A stretch of 62,000 nucleotides of DNA from Diphasiastrum complanatum (taxonomy: Eukaryota > Streptophyta > Lycopodiopsida > Lycopodiales > Lycopodiaceae), in assembly GCA_029204225.1 (NCBI GenBank), contig CM055097.1:25513039-25575038 (forward strand), in the 5' to 3' direction. The position numbers and the translations under genes were made by a program. The notes under the pieces were generated by a model that saw only the letters and a list, made by a program, of their open reading frames with translations, was not told the origin of the DNA and made no database searches. This document shows, piece after piece, positions 1 to 62,000 of the stretch. Numbering within the stretch: position 1 is the stretch's first letter; the number at the start of each line of letters is the position of its first letter.

Positions 1-3000
1 ACACACTCCTGATTTGAGGGTTTTAGAGTCAATTGGGTCTCTCAAGTAGACTTTCTCACCAGTGGAGAACTGCACATCCCGTCTGTGTGGATTCTGCATA
101 ATGCCTGGCTCGATCCTGGATTGTCTAATGCTACGCTTAGCATGTTCTATCATCTGGTTATAGGTCTTCTAAAAAGTTTCTGGCTGCTTCAACTTTTTCT
201 TGTTTTAAACCCTACAGCTGTGAGTGAGCGTGGCTGAAAACCGTACATCAGCATAAATGGGCTGTATACCCGTAGCTGAATGTTTGGTACTGTTGTAAGT
301 CAAACTCTAATATCGAGAGATACTCCTCCCAATTAGTCTGTTTCTTGCTGACGTATGCACGAAGCATATCCTCCAACACTTGATTGATACCCCCTTCTGT
401 TATGAACCGTCCCGTCTGTGGATAGGTCGGTGGTACTCATATTAAGTTTTAGTATGGAGATGATGGAAAAAACTGCCCTCCAAAAAATTTCCAGGTAAAC
501 TTACTGTCCCGGTCGCTGACTATAGGCCGAAGGTAGACGTACAATTTAAATAGCCCGTCTACAAACAACCTGCTAACTCTGGAGCTCTAACGGTTGTTTT
601 GATCGGAATAAAATGAGCCATTTTGGTCAGAACGGTCAACAGGTGACCCATAAGCGCATTACCCTTTTGGGTTTAAGGCAGGCCTACTATAAATCCATGG
701 AGATACTCTCCCATTTACCAGCTGGTATTTTCTAAGGAGTATGCAACAACCCTCCTGCCTTTAACGCTCTGCTTTACTTACTTGACATTTCTGGCAACTG
801 GTTACATACTGGTGGACGTCCTTTTTCATACTGGGCCAGAAAAAGGTGCCTACGAAGAAGCTCATAGGTCTTTTGTATGCCTGGGTATCCGCGCTAGGAT
901 TGTCAAGACATTCATATAGGACCTCTGCTGCCTATAATCCTCTGAATTGGGGACACATACTCTATCTCTATAGAGCAAGTACTCATCCTGAATGAAATAC
1001 TGTTTCCCATTTGAATCTTGAGTCAACTGACCCTCAACCACTGGGGTTTGCTTGGGTAATACAGGCTCAGAATCCTCAACGTCATCTGACGACGTATACT
1101 TGGACTCATCATCATCCTCAACGGAAGCTGCCGTATTCTTGGATGAACTGGCACCAGCCCTGGGAACTGGTTCTGGAGTCTGTAACTGTATGTTCTGGAC
1201 TGAGTTCCAGATAATAGAGAAGAATGCATCATGCTGGCATTTCCCTCTCAAGGACTCGAGTAACTCATTACGAATCTGAGTAAAACTCAGCTCGTTTATC
1301 ATAGGCATTCTGCTAAGGGCATCTGCTACTGTATTGAATTTTCCACGCCTATATCTGATAGACATGTCAAACTCTTGCATCAACTCTGCCCAACGAGCTT
1401 TCCGACCTCTAAGCTCAGGTTGATTGCAAAGGTATCTGAGACTCTCATGGTCTGTCAGGACCTCAAAGTTGGCACCATACAAATAATGCCTCCAAGTCTT
1501 AACGGCATGGACTATAGAAAAGAGTTCCTTTTCATAGGCACTGTACCTAGTCTGAGCTGGCTCGAGTTTTTTACTCTCGAACGCAACTGGTCGTCCACCC
1601 TGAGTTAGCACAGCACCTACTGCAAAGTCGCTAGCATCTGTTTCGACCACAAATGGCTGATTGGGGTCGACGACTTTTAAAACTGGTGCTGTAGCTAAGG
1701 CTGTTTTGAGAGCATCAAAGCTCTCCTGTTGTGCGGACTCCCAAATGAACTCCTTTCCCTTCCCCTTAAGGAGATTTGTCATAGGGACTGCTATCTGAGC
1801 ATATTCCTTGACAAATCGTCTATAATATCCCGCCAGACCAAGAAAGATTTGAAGTTCCAAAATATTCTGAGGTCTCAGCCAACTGAGTATGGCTTTAACC
1901 TTATTTGGGTCCATCTTAATCCCATCTGAAGAGATAATGTGACCCAAATATGCTACTTCTTCAACAAAGAATTCACACTTGGATTGTTTAGCATAAAGCT
2001 TATGCTTTCTGAGCGGTCGAAACACCTTTCTGAGGTGTTTTAAATGCTCCTTCCTCGTTTTGCTGTAGACGAGGATGTCATCTAAAAATACGACTACAAA
2101 CTTACCCAAGTATGGTCTGAGGACACTGTTCATCAAGGTCATAAAGGAGACTGGAGCATTTGTGAGCCCAAATGGCATCACCTTAAACTCATAATGACTG
2201 TGAGGAGTCCTAAAAGCTGTTTTCGAGACATCGTCCGATTTTATACGGACTTGATGACATCCCGATCTGAGGTCTATTTTGCTGAAAAACTTAGCCCCGT
2301 CGAGTTGATCAAACAACTCGTCTGCCCAGCCATAGGGTATTTATTCTTAATTGTGACTTTATTGAGGGCTCCGTAATCTACGCAAAGACGCATAGACCCC
2401 TCTTTCTTTTTCACCAATAGGACTGTGAGGCCCATGGTGAACTACTGGTCTGAATTTGGCCTTTCCCAAGATAGTCTGTTAACTGCCTAGTTATTTCTTC
2501 ATCCTCTGTTCGGCTGACCCGATACGGAGGTTTAGAAACAGGTGCTGTACCTGGTACTAGGTTTATTACATGATCTACCTCTCTGCTAGGTGGTAAACCA
2601 TGTGGTAAATCTTCAGGGAAAACGTCTTTAAATTTAGACAATAAAGTTTCTAATTTACTGATTTTCTGCTGAATAGAACTGGAAATAGAAACTTCAGGAA
2701 TAAACTGAAAGTCACATAAGAATACCTGATGGTCTTCGTCTCCGATTAGCTGACAGAGCTCTGAACTGCAGACCATAGGGCTGTTGGGAACATCATGCTC
2801 CCCATGCAACTGAATCTCTCGGCCTTGATGCTGAAAGCTGAGGGTGTTCTCCTGATAGTTTCTGTGGAGGGAAGGTCCTAAACTGTAGAGCCAATCTCTC
2901 CTGAGAACAATGTCCGTTCGATCCAGGTGCATTATCTGAAAGTTTATTTCATCTTGGTACCCCTGAATACCAAGATTTAACTTACTTACCATAGTTTCCC

Positions 3001-3559
3001 ATATTTTTTTATCTTCACCCTTAGCTAATGAAACTATGTACCTGTGCTGACTAGGTACTTCTGGTAGTTTAAGCTTTTTAACCAGGGTGTGGTTGATGAA
3101 ATTATGGGTTGCCCCATCATCAACCATGACTCTTACTAACTGGTTACCAACTTTCCCATGCATACGTACTAGGTCATGCGGCCCAAAACTGAAGGGTCTC
3201 GCTAGCATTGCGGAGGTCAGCTGGCAACAGTGTTCATGATCTTCATGATACACTTTGATCTCGGAAGCTGCCGAGTCACTAGGGAAACATACAGTCTGAA
3301 CAAGATGAACTTGTTTTTTATCTTTCTTATCTTTTTTAGTGAAAGGCCCCTTGGGACACTGTCTGACTGTGTGTCCCTTGCCCATACACACAAAGCACAA
3401 ACGTTCTTGTTTGGCTTTCTCAAAATCATCTGGTTTTAAGGGTTGTATGAGTGAAGGGCGTTTCTGAGGAGCTTCACTTTTAAATTTGTCTTCTTTCTTT
3501 CTTTTTAAAAATCTCTTTTTAAATTGAAAGTCTTTCTGAGAAGGCTGCTCAGAAAGTGG
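1..3559 (-). pseudogene. gypsy copy A pol (zinc knuckle, protease, RT, RNase H, partial integrase), frameshifted
   Basis: The order is the same as in the intact copy. A CCHC knuckle lies near 3395 and a protease with the DDGATHNFI motif near 3125. RT has the catalytic FLDDILVYS near 2080, followed by RNase H ([12 protein letters not shown]) near 1640 and the start of integrase. Compared with copy B there is a 1-nt deletion near 2432, just after the conserved SSPWAS, and a 2-nt insertion near 925 before the integrase zinc finger. Open stretches are 3400-2411 and 2316-862. It cannot make a full pol without correcting these lesions. Confidence 0.9.
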
Positions 3560-4429
3560 CTATTGTCTCGCCTTCTTCCTACCCACTGAATCATCATAGA
3601 TTTGAGCATATCTGAGAGCTTGCTCAAGGGTAGAAGGCGAGTTTCTCTGGTCCTCTACTTTATATTCATCTTTGAGGCCACGGACAAATCCCCTGATTTT
3701 TTGATAGTCATCCATATTTTTAATCTTTAAAATTGCCTCTCGATACTGCGAGATATATTGGATGAGGGACTTGTCCATTACTGTTCTTTCCCAGGCTTCC
3801 CAGGCTCTATCAAGTTCATTCTCTGGTAGAAATTCTCTTAGGAAAGCTTCTTCAAAAGCTTTCCATGACCGGGGAGTCTGCCCAGTCTCCTGGAGATTTA
3901 ACCACCACTTATAGGCCATAGGCCCTAAAGAAAGACTGGCCTCAATTGCTTGCAAATGGTCAGGGGTCTGTTTAAGAGCATGAATGTTCTTCCATTTGCT
4001 GAGGAAGGTTTGTAGAATATCTGCATTTCTATCCTTCTCTTCCCCATTAAAAGTAGGAGGCTTTAAATCTTTAAAAACACTGGGGTGAGACCGTAAAGTC
4101 TCACCCGAAACTGATGGAAGTGGAGAAGGGGATAACTGAGAAGTGGAGGGAAGGCTTCCTTTCGCGGAACTCAAAATCAAGCTTTTGAGTTCAGCGAACG
4201 AGTCGTCCACACTGGACTTGAAATTGGCTAATGCCAACTTCAGTTCATCCACTTCTGATACCAATTGGAGAAACTGCTCCTTGGTAACCAGTTCGTCGAG
4301 TTCTTCGGCGAACTGTTCCTGTTCTTCCACTTCCATGGGTTCCTTCCCTTTTCTGTAAGCCAAGGCTTCTGTTTCAAGTTCGTCGAAGCCTCTCTCCGGG
4401 GGTTGATCAGGTCCCTGAGGAGTGGTCAT
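3560..4429 (-). CDS. gypsy copy A gag (289 aa), ends at UAG
   Basis: This is an intact 289-codon gag, nearly identical to copy B gag (22103-22972). It starts MTTPQGPDQP, has an acidic N-terminal half (about residues 25-60), and then a retrotransposon-gag capsid-type helical region with WWLNLQETGQTPRSWKAFEE around residues 175-195. Gag would coat the RNA in cytoplasmic particles. The frame stops at a UAG (minus strand 3562-3560) and is open again immediately after it towards the zinc knuckle, exactly as in copy B. The start was chosen because ATG and the first residues are shared by both copies. Confidence 0.9.
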   Translation of the reverse strand: MTTPQGPDQPPERGFDELETEALAYRKGKEPMEVEEQEQFAEELDELVTKEQFLQLVSEVDELKLALANFKSSVDDSFAELKSLILSSAKGSLPSTSQLSPSPLPSVSGETLRSHPSVFKDLKPPTFNGEEKDRNADILQTFLSKWKNIHALKQTPDHLQAIEASLSLGPMAYKWWLNLQETGQTPRSWKAFEEAFLREFLPENELDRAWEAWERTVMDKSLIQYISQYREAILKIKNMDDYQKIRGFVRGLKDEYKVEDQRNSPSTLEQALRYAQIYDDSVGRKKARQ

Positions 4430-5198
4430 CTTCGGAACTGAAAGAGAGCTACCTTAACTTCTGAAGGAAAAAAAGTCTAAAAGACTAATTTACAACTGTA
4501 CAAGGGAAAGGAAACTTATCTCTTTCTGAGAACTGTACTTCCACAGAGAGAATACAGAAAAGCCCTTCTCAGCTTCTTTCTCCACTGATTTGAGGTTGGA
4601 AAATGTGCAACAAGATCTGAAACTTTTGCTATCCCCCCTCGCTGGTCTGACAGCATCTCAATTTGTCCACAAAATGGCAAGTCTGAAGTCCAAAAACCCT
4701 TCTGAATTCTGAAATTTCAGAAGTCTCCTGCTCGCTGATCTGGTAGGAATCCTCTTGCTCCAAATCTCTGACGTTGGGGCCCGAAAACTTGTCGAAAAAC
4801 CAGATTTTCAGAAGCACTGGCAGCGCTGGCCCTGCTCCTCTTTTTTGGTTTCAAACTCGCTGAGAACCAGTGAATTCTTCCCTGGAAATCAGATGCAGGT
4901 CTTTGGCTATACAGCGATGGAGGTGCTGGCTTCTTCCTTCTCTAATTTCGCTGGGAAAACTATGGAGAATCCTCTGAACTCAGTGAGAAACAGCTGTTTT
5001 TCCAGCGAGTTACCTACAATTGGAATCTGACTCCTTGCTACTGTGATTTCTCAGTAAAATCAGAAGTTTGAAGGCTGCTCCTACAGCGATCCTCCTCCTC
5101 TATTCCTCTCTGAGAATCTGAGAAACACTTCCTATCTTCTGATAGCTTTCTCTACTGCTGCTCCTAACTCCCTAGGATGGAGATGGCTCTAATACCAG
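4430..5198 (-). promoter_or_regulatory. gypsy copy A leader with tRNA-iMet-type primer-binding site
   Basis: This untranslated leader lies between LTR and gag. The primer-binding site is at 5185-5197 (minus TGGTATTAGAGCC), one base away from the TGGTATCAGAGCC of copy B, which is complementary to the 3' end of plant initiator-Met tRNA. It starts one base inside the LTR. The leader also carries a CAGCGCTG motif that recurs in copy B. No gene is seen in it. Confidence 0.8.
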
Positions 5199-5556
5199 TG
5201 TAATAGTTCCTAACACCACAGTAGGGCAAACACTAACTGATCCACCCAACCTTGCCTACTCCCTGATATAGAGTAAGCCCCTCCTAGCCCAGTGTGAGGA
5301 CTGGTAGCATGCTACTGCCAAGTGTCGGCCACGTGGCATTGACGTGGCCGACTGCACGTCGGGACCCAACTGGGGGCCCTATCCTGCTGACAGGGTCCCT
5401 AGGCTGTGTTAGGCCCGCCATGGCTATGGACCGTGCTGGGGCACACTACTCACACTGTCTTGCCCTGTTGGTCATGTACGCTGGACACGACCCTGACTGT
5501 GGTATCTGACCTTTTTGTGTTCTCTAGGGTTCGGCACTGGTTACGAGCTCGTAACA
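5199..5556 (-). repeat. LTR of gypsy copy A (358 bp)
   Basis: On the minus strand it runs TGTTACGAGCTCG ... ATTACA, the same termini and the same 358-bp length as both LTRs of copy B. It adjoins the primer-binding site at 5197. This is the 5' LTR of the element and would carry its promoter. Confidence 0.93.
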
Positions 5557-6776
5557 AAGGTCCAAGTTCGGAACACTTTGGACAGCAAAGTGTTGACAAA
5601 GGTAAGGCTGTTGGACAGCCCAAACCAGTCCCTAAATGGTTGTTGCAGACTTTGCAGGACAACAAAGTGGATCATTTCTATGAAGGGAAGACTCGTGCCT
5701 TTACTAAATCGATAGAATTTGCTGATTTTTTTTATTTTGCTCTAACTTCTATTGAGGATGGTGCAGTAGAACCTGTTTTTTATGAGCAGGCCAGCGGAGT
5801 AAAATGTTGGGAGGATTCGATGCAAGAGGAGTACAACTCACTCATGAAAAACCACACTTGGGTTCTTGTTGATCTTCCACATGGGGCTGGAATCTGCATC
5901 TCTCAACAACGATACATTGAGCAGATGTTGAAGCAATCTTCTTTTTTTAAGTCACCGCAAGTTGATGCATGCGATGGATGCATTAGTAAAAAGTTTCATG
6001 CGAAACCTTTTCAATTTGATGTTTTAGCAAAGGCCGAAAAATTCAAGCACTCTTTGGAACCTTTTTGTACTAATCGAGGAGGGAGTCAACATGAGTCAAT
6101 TAGTACTTTTGTTCAAAATGTTAAGAGTGAGCATTTGATTGGAGAGAATTTTTCATTACTTGAAGAATCTTCTATGTCATCCCATACCTCTTCGAGGGAC
6201 AGCTTTGATGACACCATCGTTGATGCGTCTCTTTGATAGTTTGCCATTTTTTTATGATGAAGACATTGGACAGCAGGCTCAGTCATCTTCTTTTGGTCAT
6301 TTACAGCCCATTTTACATCATGAGCAGTCAATCCATTATGCTTCAGGAACAGCCTACGGAAGATTATGGACAACATGGTCGGGGAACACTTCGGGCAGCA
6401 AAGTGTTGAACAGCCCATAACAGTTCCTTGTCGGCTATTGGACACTTTGCAGGACAGCAAAGAAATATCTTACTACGGAAGGAATGCACATGCCTCTTTA
6501 AAATCAATACCTCTTGCTGATTCTTTTGGTTCTACACTTACTCTTCATCAAGATGTTGGTACATCGCCTATTCTATGTGAGCAAGTCATTGATGGTAAGG
6601 TTCAGGAGGATGTGATGCCAAAAGAGTTTGATACTCTTTTTTATTGTCCTTATGGTAAGAAGTATTTTCGAATAATGTGGGAGCCTATGATGGATTACAG
6701 GTCCATGTTTCGACTTATTGCCGAGTTTATGTTGGTTCCCTACTTCGGATGGAGCATGCAAATCCTCACCCTTTGA
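5557..6776 (+). pseudogene. Copia-like pol remnants with an internal duplication
   Basis: The open stretch to 6236 contains MQEEYNSLMKNHTWVLVDLP, the N-terminal Ty1/copia reverse-transcriptase signature. It is followed at once by GICISQQRYIEQMLK, which belongs to the C-terminal part of copia RT, so the catalytic core is deleted between them. A second stretch (6366-6776) repeats the upstream part in diverged form: EHFGQQSVDKG versus EHFGQQSVEQP, then LLQTLQD versus LLDTLQD, then VFYEQ versus ILCEQ. No YVDD motif is present. The sequence 3' of the RT pieces is Ser-rich and unrecognised. Confidence 0.6.
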
Positions 6777-6954
6777 CTTGATGCTTCATTATTACGCATT
6801 CTTTTCCTTTTATATGTTGGACATGATTGGGGATGAGATTTCGACTACTTCTGTGCGAAGTTTATTTGGCGACATGAAGTTCGGACAACAAGTTACATTT
6901 TTCTCTTTCGAGAAGTTACTTCATGTTATGTTATGCATTTCCATTTAAGGAGGG

Positions 6955-7433
6955 TGTTGGAATGTAAATGGAATTGCTTACATTACCATAGGTTACTTTG
7001 ACCCAAAAGGTCGAGAGTTGTGTAACCATGGTCATTTATTATACGAGGCCTACTAAACTTAGAGTTAGCTAAGTTAGTATGAAATTAACTTGGTAGGGAC
7101 TCATGGGTCCACTAGGCCTAATTGTGACATTGAGTACCCCAACTTGACATATTGGAGGTACCTTATTCTTTCTATGTAACTTATAGAAAGTTGGATAGTC
7201 AATAGTCAAGTAGTTGGATAGCCAATAGTCATGAAGTTAGATAGTCATCTTAGACTATATATATGTGTGCATCCCATTTGTATGAGATACTTTTGTAAGC
7301 AATACTGACTATTCTCCTAGGCCGTCCACGAGTTTCTACAAGAGGGTTTCTAGCCATCTCTCTCTTTCTTTTGAGAATGCTTTGTGTGATTGAATAGTTA
7401 AGATTCTGGATCCTTAGGCTTCTATATCCTACA
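6955..7433 (+). repeat. 3' LTR of the copia-like element (~479 bp)
   Basis: It begins TGTTGGAATG after a purine tract and ends near CCTACA. A TATA-like ACTATATATATG lies near 7253. Just before it is a short tandem motif (GGATAG..AATAGTCA, about 7190-7250). The right boundary is placed by the CA end and is approximate. No second copy is in the window to confirm it. Confidence 0.6.
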
Positions 7434-7730
7434 GCCCTATCATTTTAAAAAATGAAAACATGAATGAACTTAATATGAAAAGAGAGACATGAACACGAGA
7501 AGAAGACATCCAGACAACAAAAGGAAGCTTTAGAATTTAAAAATAAAGTAGCAAGAAGAAATCATGCAAGAGAACTCCAAAGGTCACCTTACATCAAAAC
7601 CAAAATAAATATTGGCGTGTAGTGATTTTAGAGATGGGTGTGAGAAAAGTTAAGACAAAGGTCAAATCAGCATAGACAAGCTTCATCAGAATTTTCGTAC
7701 TGATCTATATTATCTACATATAGGAAATAC
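7434..7730 (-). other. ABCC intron segment, no recognised feature
   Basis: A+T-rich sequence follows the last visible ABCC exon in transcription order. I see no exon coding for the expected next residues of NBD2 (second signature motif). Those exons must lie beyond the transposons, left of the window. Confidence 0.7.
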
Positions 7731-59596
<51,866 letters not shown>

Positions 59597-61165
59597 CTGC
59601 AACAAATGAACAGCAACCATGCATCAGGTTACTTAACATCATAAAGTTGCAATTGACAACAATTAAACCTAATAAAAACTATCTCACTTCACCTCAGTGC
59701 AAGTATAGTGAAGGAAGAACAGAACTTTGAAACTTGATAAGAATGAAAAGCATACCACAATCATTGTGCCACCATAAATAGGCTTGATGCCTCTTCATTA
59801 GATGGATGATTGGGTGAGAGTAGCTTAGCCTTAGCTTAACTTTAGCTTTAACTATATTTAAAAGGATTTCCCATCATCATAGTCAAACTGTTATTCATTT
59901 GATCAGTACATTTGTGATTCTTGTAGTCAACTCACACGTATTTCCATTATTATAAGATCTCTTTTCAATAATTCTGTTGTTGAGCTTCTACCTTGGTATC
60001 AGGGCAAAAAGTGGTTGTTGGGCTGTAGCTACTATACGTTTGGATCACTGTAGAGATGGCCCTTTAAGAGTCAAACCAGTTTTTGGTCAAACGCTTTCTT
60101 CCACATGAGTGACATGGGCAACTTGTTACTGCCACATTATCTTGACAAGGGCCTGTCACATTGCCTCAGATATTCTTTGCACTCTAAGAGAGGTTGACAC
60201 ACAGTAAGACTCTGTTTTGTTGTTATAGGCCCAGGAAATGACACCATATTCTATTCAAAGAGCAATCGGTAAACTTTGCTGCTGGGGATCGGAAAAGTGT
60301 GGCTTGCATGATAGGACAGATGTTTCGCATAGGATAAATGGCTAATGGAATCAATGCATCCATGGTGAGCCCTATCCAATCACGCATTACAGACAATAAC
60401 AAAATTCGTTGATCAAGTTTCTGCTAGAAAACTCTGATCCTCAGATAATGACTGCTAAATATGAACTATAATGTGCACAAAACCAGCAATGGCTGAACTC
60501 TGCTAAAAGTAGCAGCAGCAAAAATGTGTCCACAATAACTGCTACTGGTTGATGATGAATTATCTCACATAGCTAAAATAGAACTTAAAAAAGACATAAC
60601 CAAATGAACCAAATACAAAATAGAGAATAAAACAATATAAAATTGAAATCCTCCATACAACCAGTATTGAAAAGTTTGATGGGCTCTGCATATATACGTA
60701 GTCATCACTCTCAAACAGAAATATAACAAGCAAAGAACTAAGAATGATTCAAAGAAAATTACTTTCCTATACACTGCAAAAGAAATTGCTGGCCTATACA
60801 ATTTGTCACATCATCTCTCTCACTTACAAAGCCAAAAGTAAATATAGGATAGAAGAAGATGCAGGTGCTGAAGCAGTGGGCATACCCACATGAGCTCTAC
60901 ATCTGTGAAGTCTCCTGGTAGCCCTAACGTGTGGTCTAGAGGCAATACGTTGTCGGCGATCGCGATGAGAATCCCGAGATAAGATAGATATCTGACTCAT
61001 CCTCTAACAAAATGTCGGCATCAATGTCTGCTCTAGATCATCTCCTAGAGAAAAAGGAGGTAATTTGGGTCTATTGGGAGTCATGGTGTCCATACTGATC
61101 TCGCTGATAAATATCTCTACAGAGCAGGAACATGTCGCGCAGCATCAGTGCCACACATATGAAGT
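59597..61165 (-). other. ABCC intron with possible LTR and primer-binding-site remnant
   Basis: Intron sequence upstream of the first visible exon. A plus-strand LTR-like piece ends near 59992 and is followed by TGGTATCAGGGC (59994-60005), close to the initiator-Met primer-binding site. A TATA-like CTATATTTAAAAGG lies near 59846. No gag or pol is recognised after it, so this may be a short remnant or TRIM-like element. The rest shows nothing further. Confidence 0.45.
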
Positions 61166-61169
61166 GAGT

Positions 61170-62000
61170 GAGCGAGAATTAAGAAGAAAGAAAGATGTAT
61201 TAACGTCTTTTGCATGCCAAAAGGCATATGAGACCAAGGAAATACATATCAAGTGTGTTTCACCCATATGGATCAGTGTCGTCAGTCTAAAACTAAAACT
61301 ACTAACTAAAAGTCCTATCTAGAAACCTATGAGGAGATAAATAGTTCATGAGAATTATGGTACTATGACCATCTACAAATGTACTGAAAACTCCTCATTT
61401 CTCTAACTCTACTACTACAGTCTCCACTACCTCTTTAACTCTGTTTTCTACGAAACGTATTATCCCATCCTGTAAATGAGATGTTTTTCAAACTCTTTTG
61501 CTTTCTGGCGGGCTTGTTTCCGTTCTTGTACTTGTACGAAAGTTAGATCTTCATCCAAGATAATGCGAGTATCTTTCAACTTGGCTCGGCGATGGAGAGC
61601 ATCTCTCCTATGTGTTAATGATGAGAAGTGGATAATTAATGTTTCCGCGTCTTTCTTGGTGCGCCAGGCCTTGTCCAGGCCATCACCGTTGTGCTGGAGC
61701 GTATCCGTCAAAACAATTTTGGCTTCCTCAATTGCATCCTGTGTATTGGGGATTATGCGGCTCGAACATTGAGAGCTTCTTGTTCACAAAGTCGACTCTT
61801 GGTGAATGTAGCAGATATAAAGGAAACGGGAGTATGTTCACCTTGACCCTTGAGAACCTCAGCCCACAATGTCATGTGTTGTTAGACATGATCTGTGGCA
61901 GAATGGTGAGCCCGAAAGCTAGCATGGCCCAACGAGTCTCCTAGTCTCAGCCTCAGAAATGATCATTGACTAAAGTATAGCATCATAAAGTGATGGAGTA
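61170..62000 (-). mobile_element. LINE ORF1-only derivative (half-LINE), runs to window edge
   Basis: Minus strand. The 3' module has the hairpin 61234-61205 and a short CTTT tail (61173-61195), with a mutated polyadenylation hexamer. About 230 nt upstream lies the ORF1 RRM-like part (61711-61460): DGLDKAWRTKKDAETLIIHF and RRDALHRRAKLKDTRIILDE. Further ORF1 sequence reaches at least 61770. No endonuclease, RT or zinc finger lies between ORF1 and the 3' end, so the whole of ORF2 is missing. Confidence 0.72.

Larger units (their letters stand above)
1..5556 (-). mobile_element. Ty3/gypsy chromovirus copy A, 5' part (truncated by window edge)
   Basis: This LTR retrotransposon reads on the minus strand: LTR (5556-5199), primer-binding site, leader, gag, then a broken pol running off the left edge within the integrase region. 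It is the same family as the intact copy at 21034-27250: both LTRs are 358 bp and the gag ORF is 289 codons in each. Position 1 corresponds to about position 26507 of the intact copy. It sits inside an older copia-like element. The expected target duplication would be AAGGT (5557-5561), but its partner is off the window. I infer it is older than the other copy because pol has frameshifts. Confidence 0.93.
5557..7433 (+). mobile_element. Non-autonomous copia-like element (3' part), interrupted by gypsy copy A
   Basis: A plus-strand remnant has a 3' LTR at 6955-7433 and a polypurine tract just before it (AAGGAGGGTG, 6947-6956 including the first LTR bases). The interior contains only scattered copia pol pieces. 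Its 5' side is cut at the gypsy insertion point and continues, if at all, off the window. I infer a deletion derivative mobilised in trans rather than a decayed complete element, because two diverged versions of one internal segment are present. Confidence 0.65.

Noticed and set aside
1-7433. Search for the remaining 3' ABCC exons (second signature, second Walker B)
   Set aside because: No matching sequence on the minus strand. The stretch is entirely transposon-derived, so the exons must lie left of the window.
59597-62000. Search for earlier TMD1 exons
   Set aside because: No sequence matching the conserved YAWE-type TMD1 segment was found. Only intron and LINE sequence is visible.

Overview
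This window is nuclear DNA of a land plant with a retrotransposon-rich genome. The only host gene I can support is an ABCC (MRP) transporter closest to plant ABCC1/ABCC2. Ten exons lie on the minus strand between 59596 and 7731. All have GT/AG borders and matching phases, and they join into one open frame from transmembrane domain 1 to the helical part of nucleotide-binding domain 2. The 5' and 3' ends of the gene are outside the window. One intron is about 28 kb (12850-40906), another about 12.5 kb (41354-53817) and another about 4.7 kb, and transposons account for most of that. Very long TE-filled introns would suit a large-genome lineage such as a fern, lycophyte or gymnosperm. The sequence alone does not settle the species.

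Layout from left to right: (1) 1-5556, 5' part of a decaying Ty3/gypsy chromovirus (copy A, minus) with one complete 358-bp LTR, inserted into (2) a non-autonomous copia-like element, 5557-7433. (3) 7731-9744 holds four ABCC exons, and 12452-12849 a fifth. (4) The 28-kb intron holds a mostly head-to-tail, minus-strand series of one LINE family (14650-18215, 19017-30373, 30374-31700, 31810-33385, 33605-34845). It also has a Tat/Athila-like RT fragment (18219-18779), a nearly pristine gypsy chromovirus (copy B, 21034-27250, plus) inserted into the LINE reverse transcriptase with an ATGAT target duplication, a second decayed chromovirus (34848-38240, minus), LTR-like pieces, a gypsy integrase fragment with a 180-bp tandem duplication, and an inverted LINE 3' end. 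(5) Exons at 40907-41059 and 41255-41353. (6) The next intron holds a decayed copia (plus, 42331-45060) and a near-complete copia (minus, 47408-52995, target duplication GAGCT). (7) Exons at 53818-54018, 58747-58887 and 59429-59596, separated by LINE fragments, with a further LINE deletion derivative at the right edge.

The most interesting signals are in the LINE family. Its copies end in pyrimidine tracts (CTTT/CT repeats) instead of poly(A). Just upstream is a 30-31-nt two-tier hairpin whose arms co-vary between copies, which points to a functional RNA structure. Two copies join ORF1 sequence directly to this 3' end and skip ORF2, resembling half-LINEs. Separately, gypsy copies A and B both keep a single in-frame UAG between gag and the zinc-knuckle/pol frame, which suggests stop-codon readthrough. 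The host transporter frame is intact in every visible exon despite the TE load.
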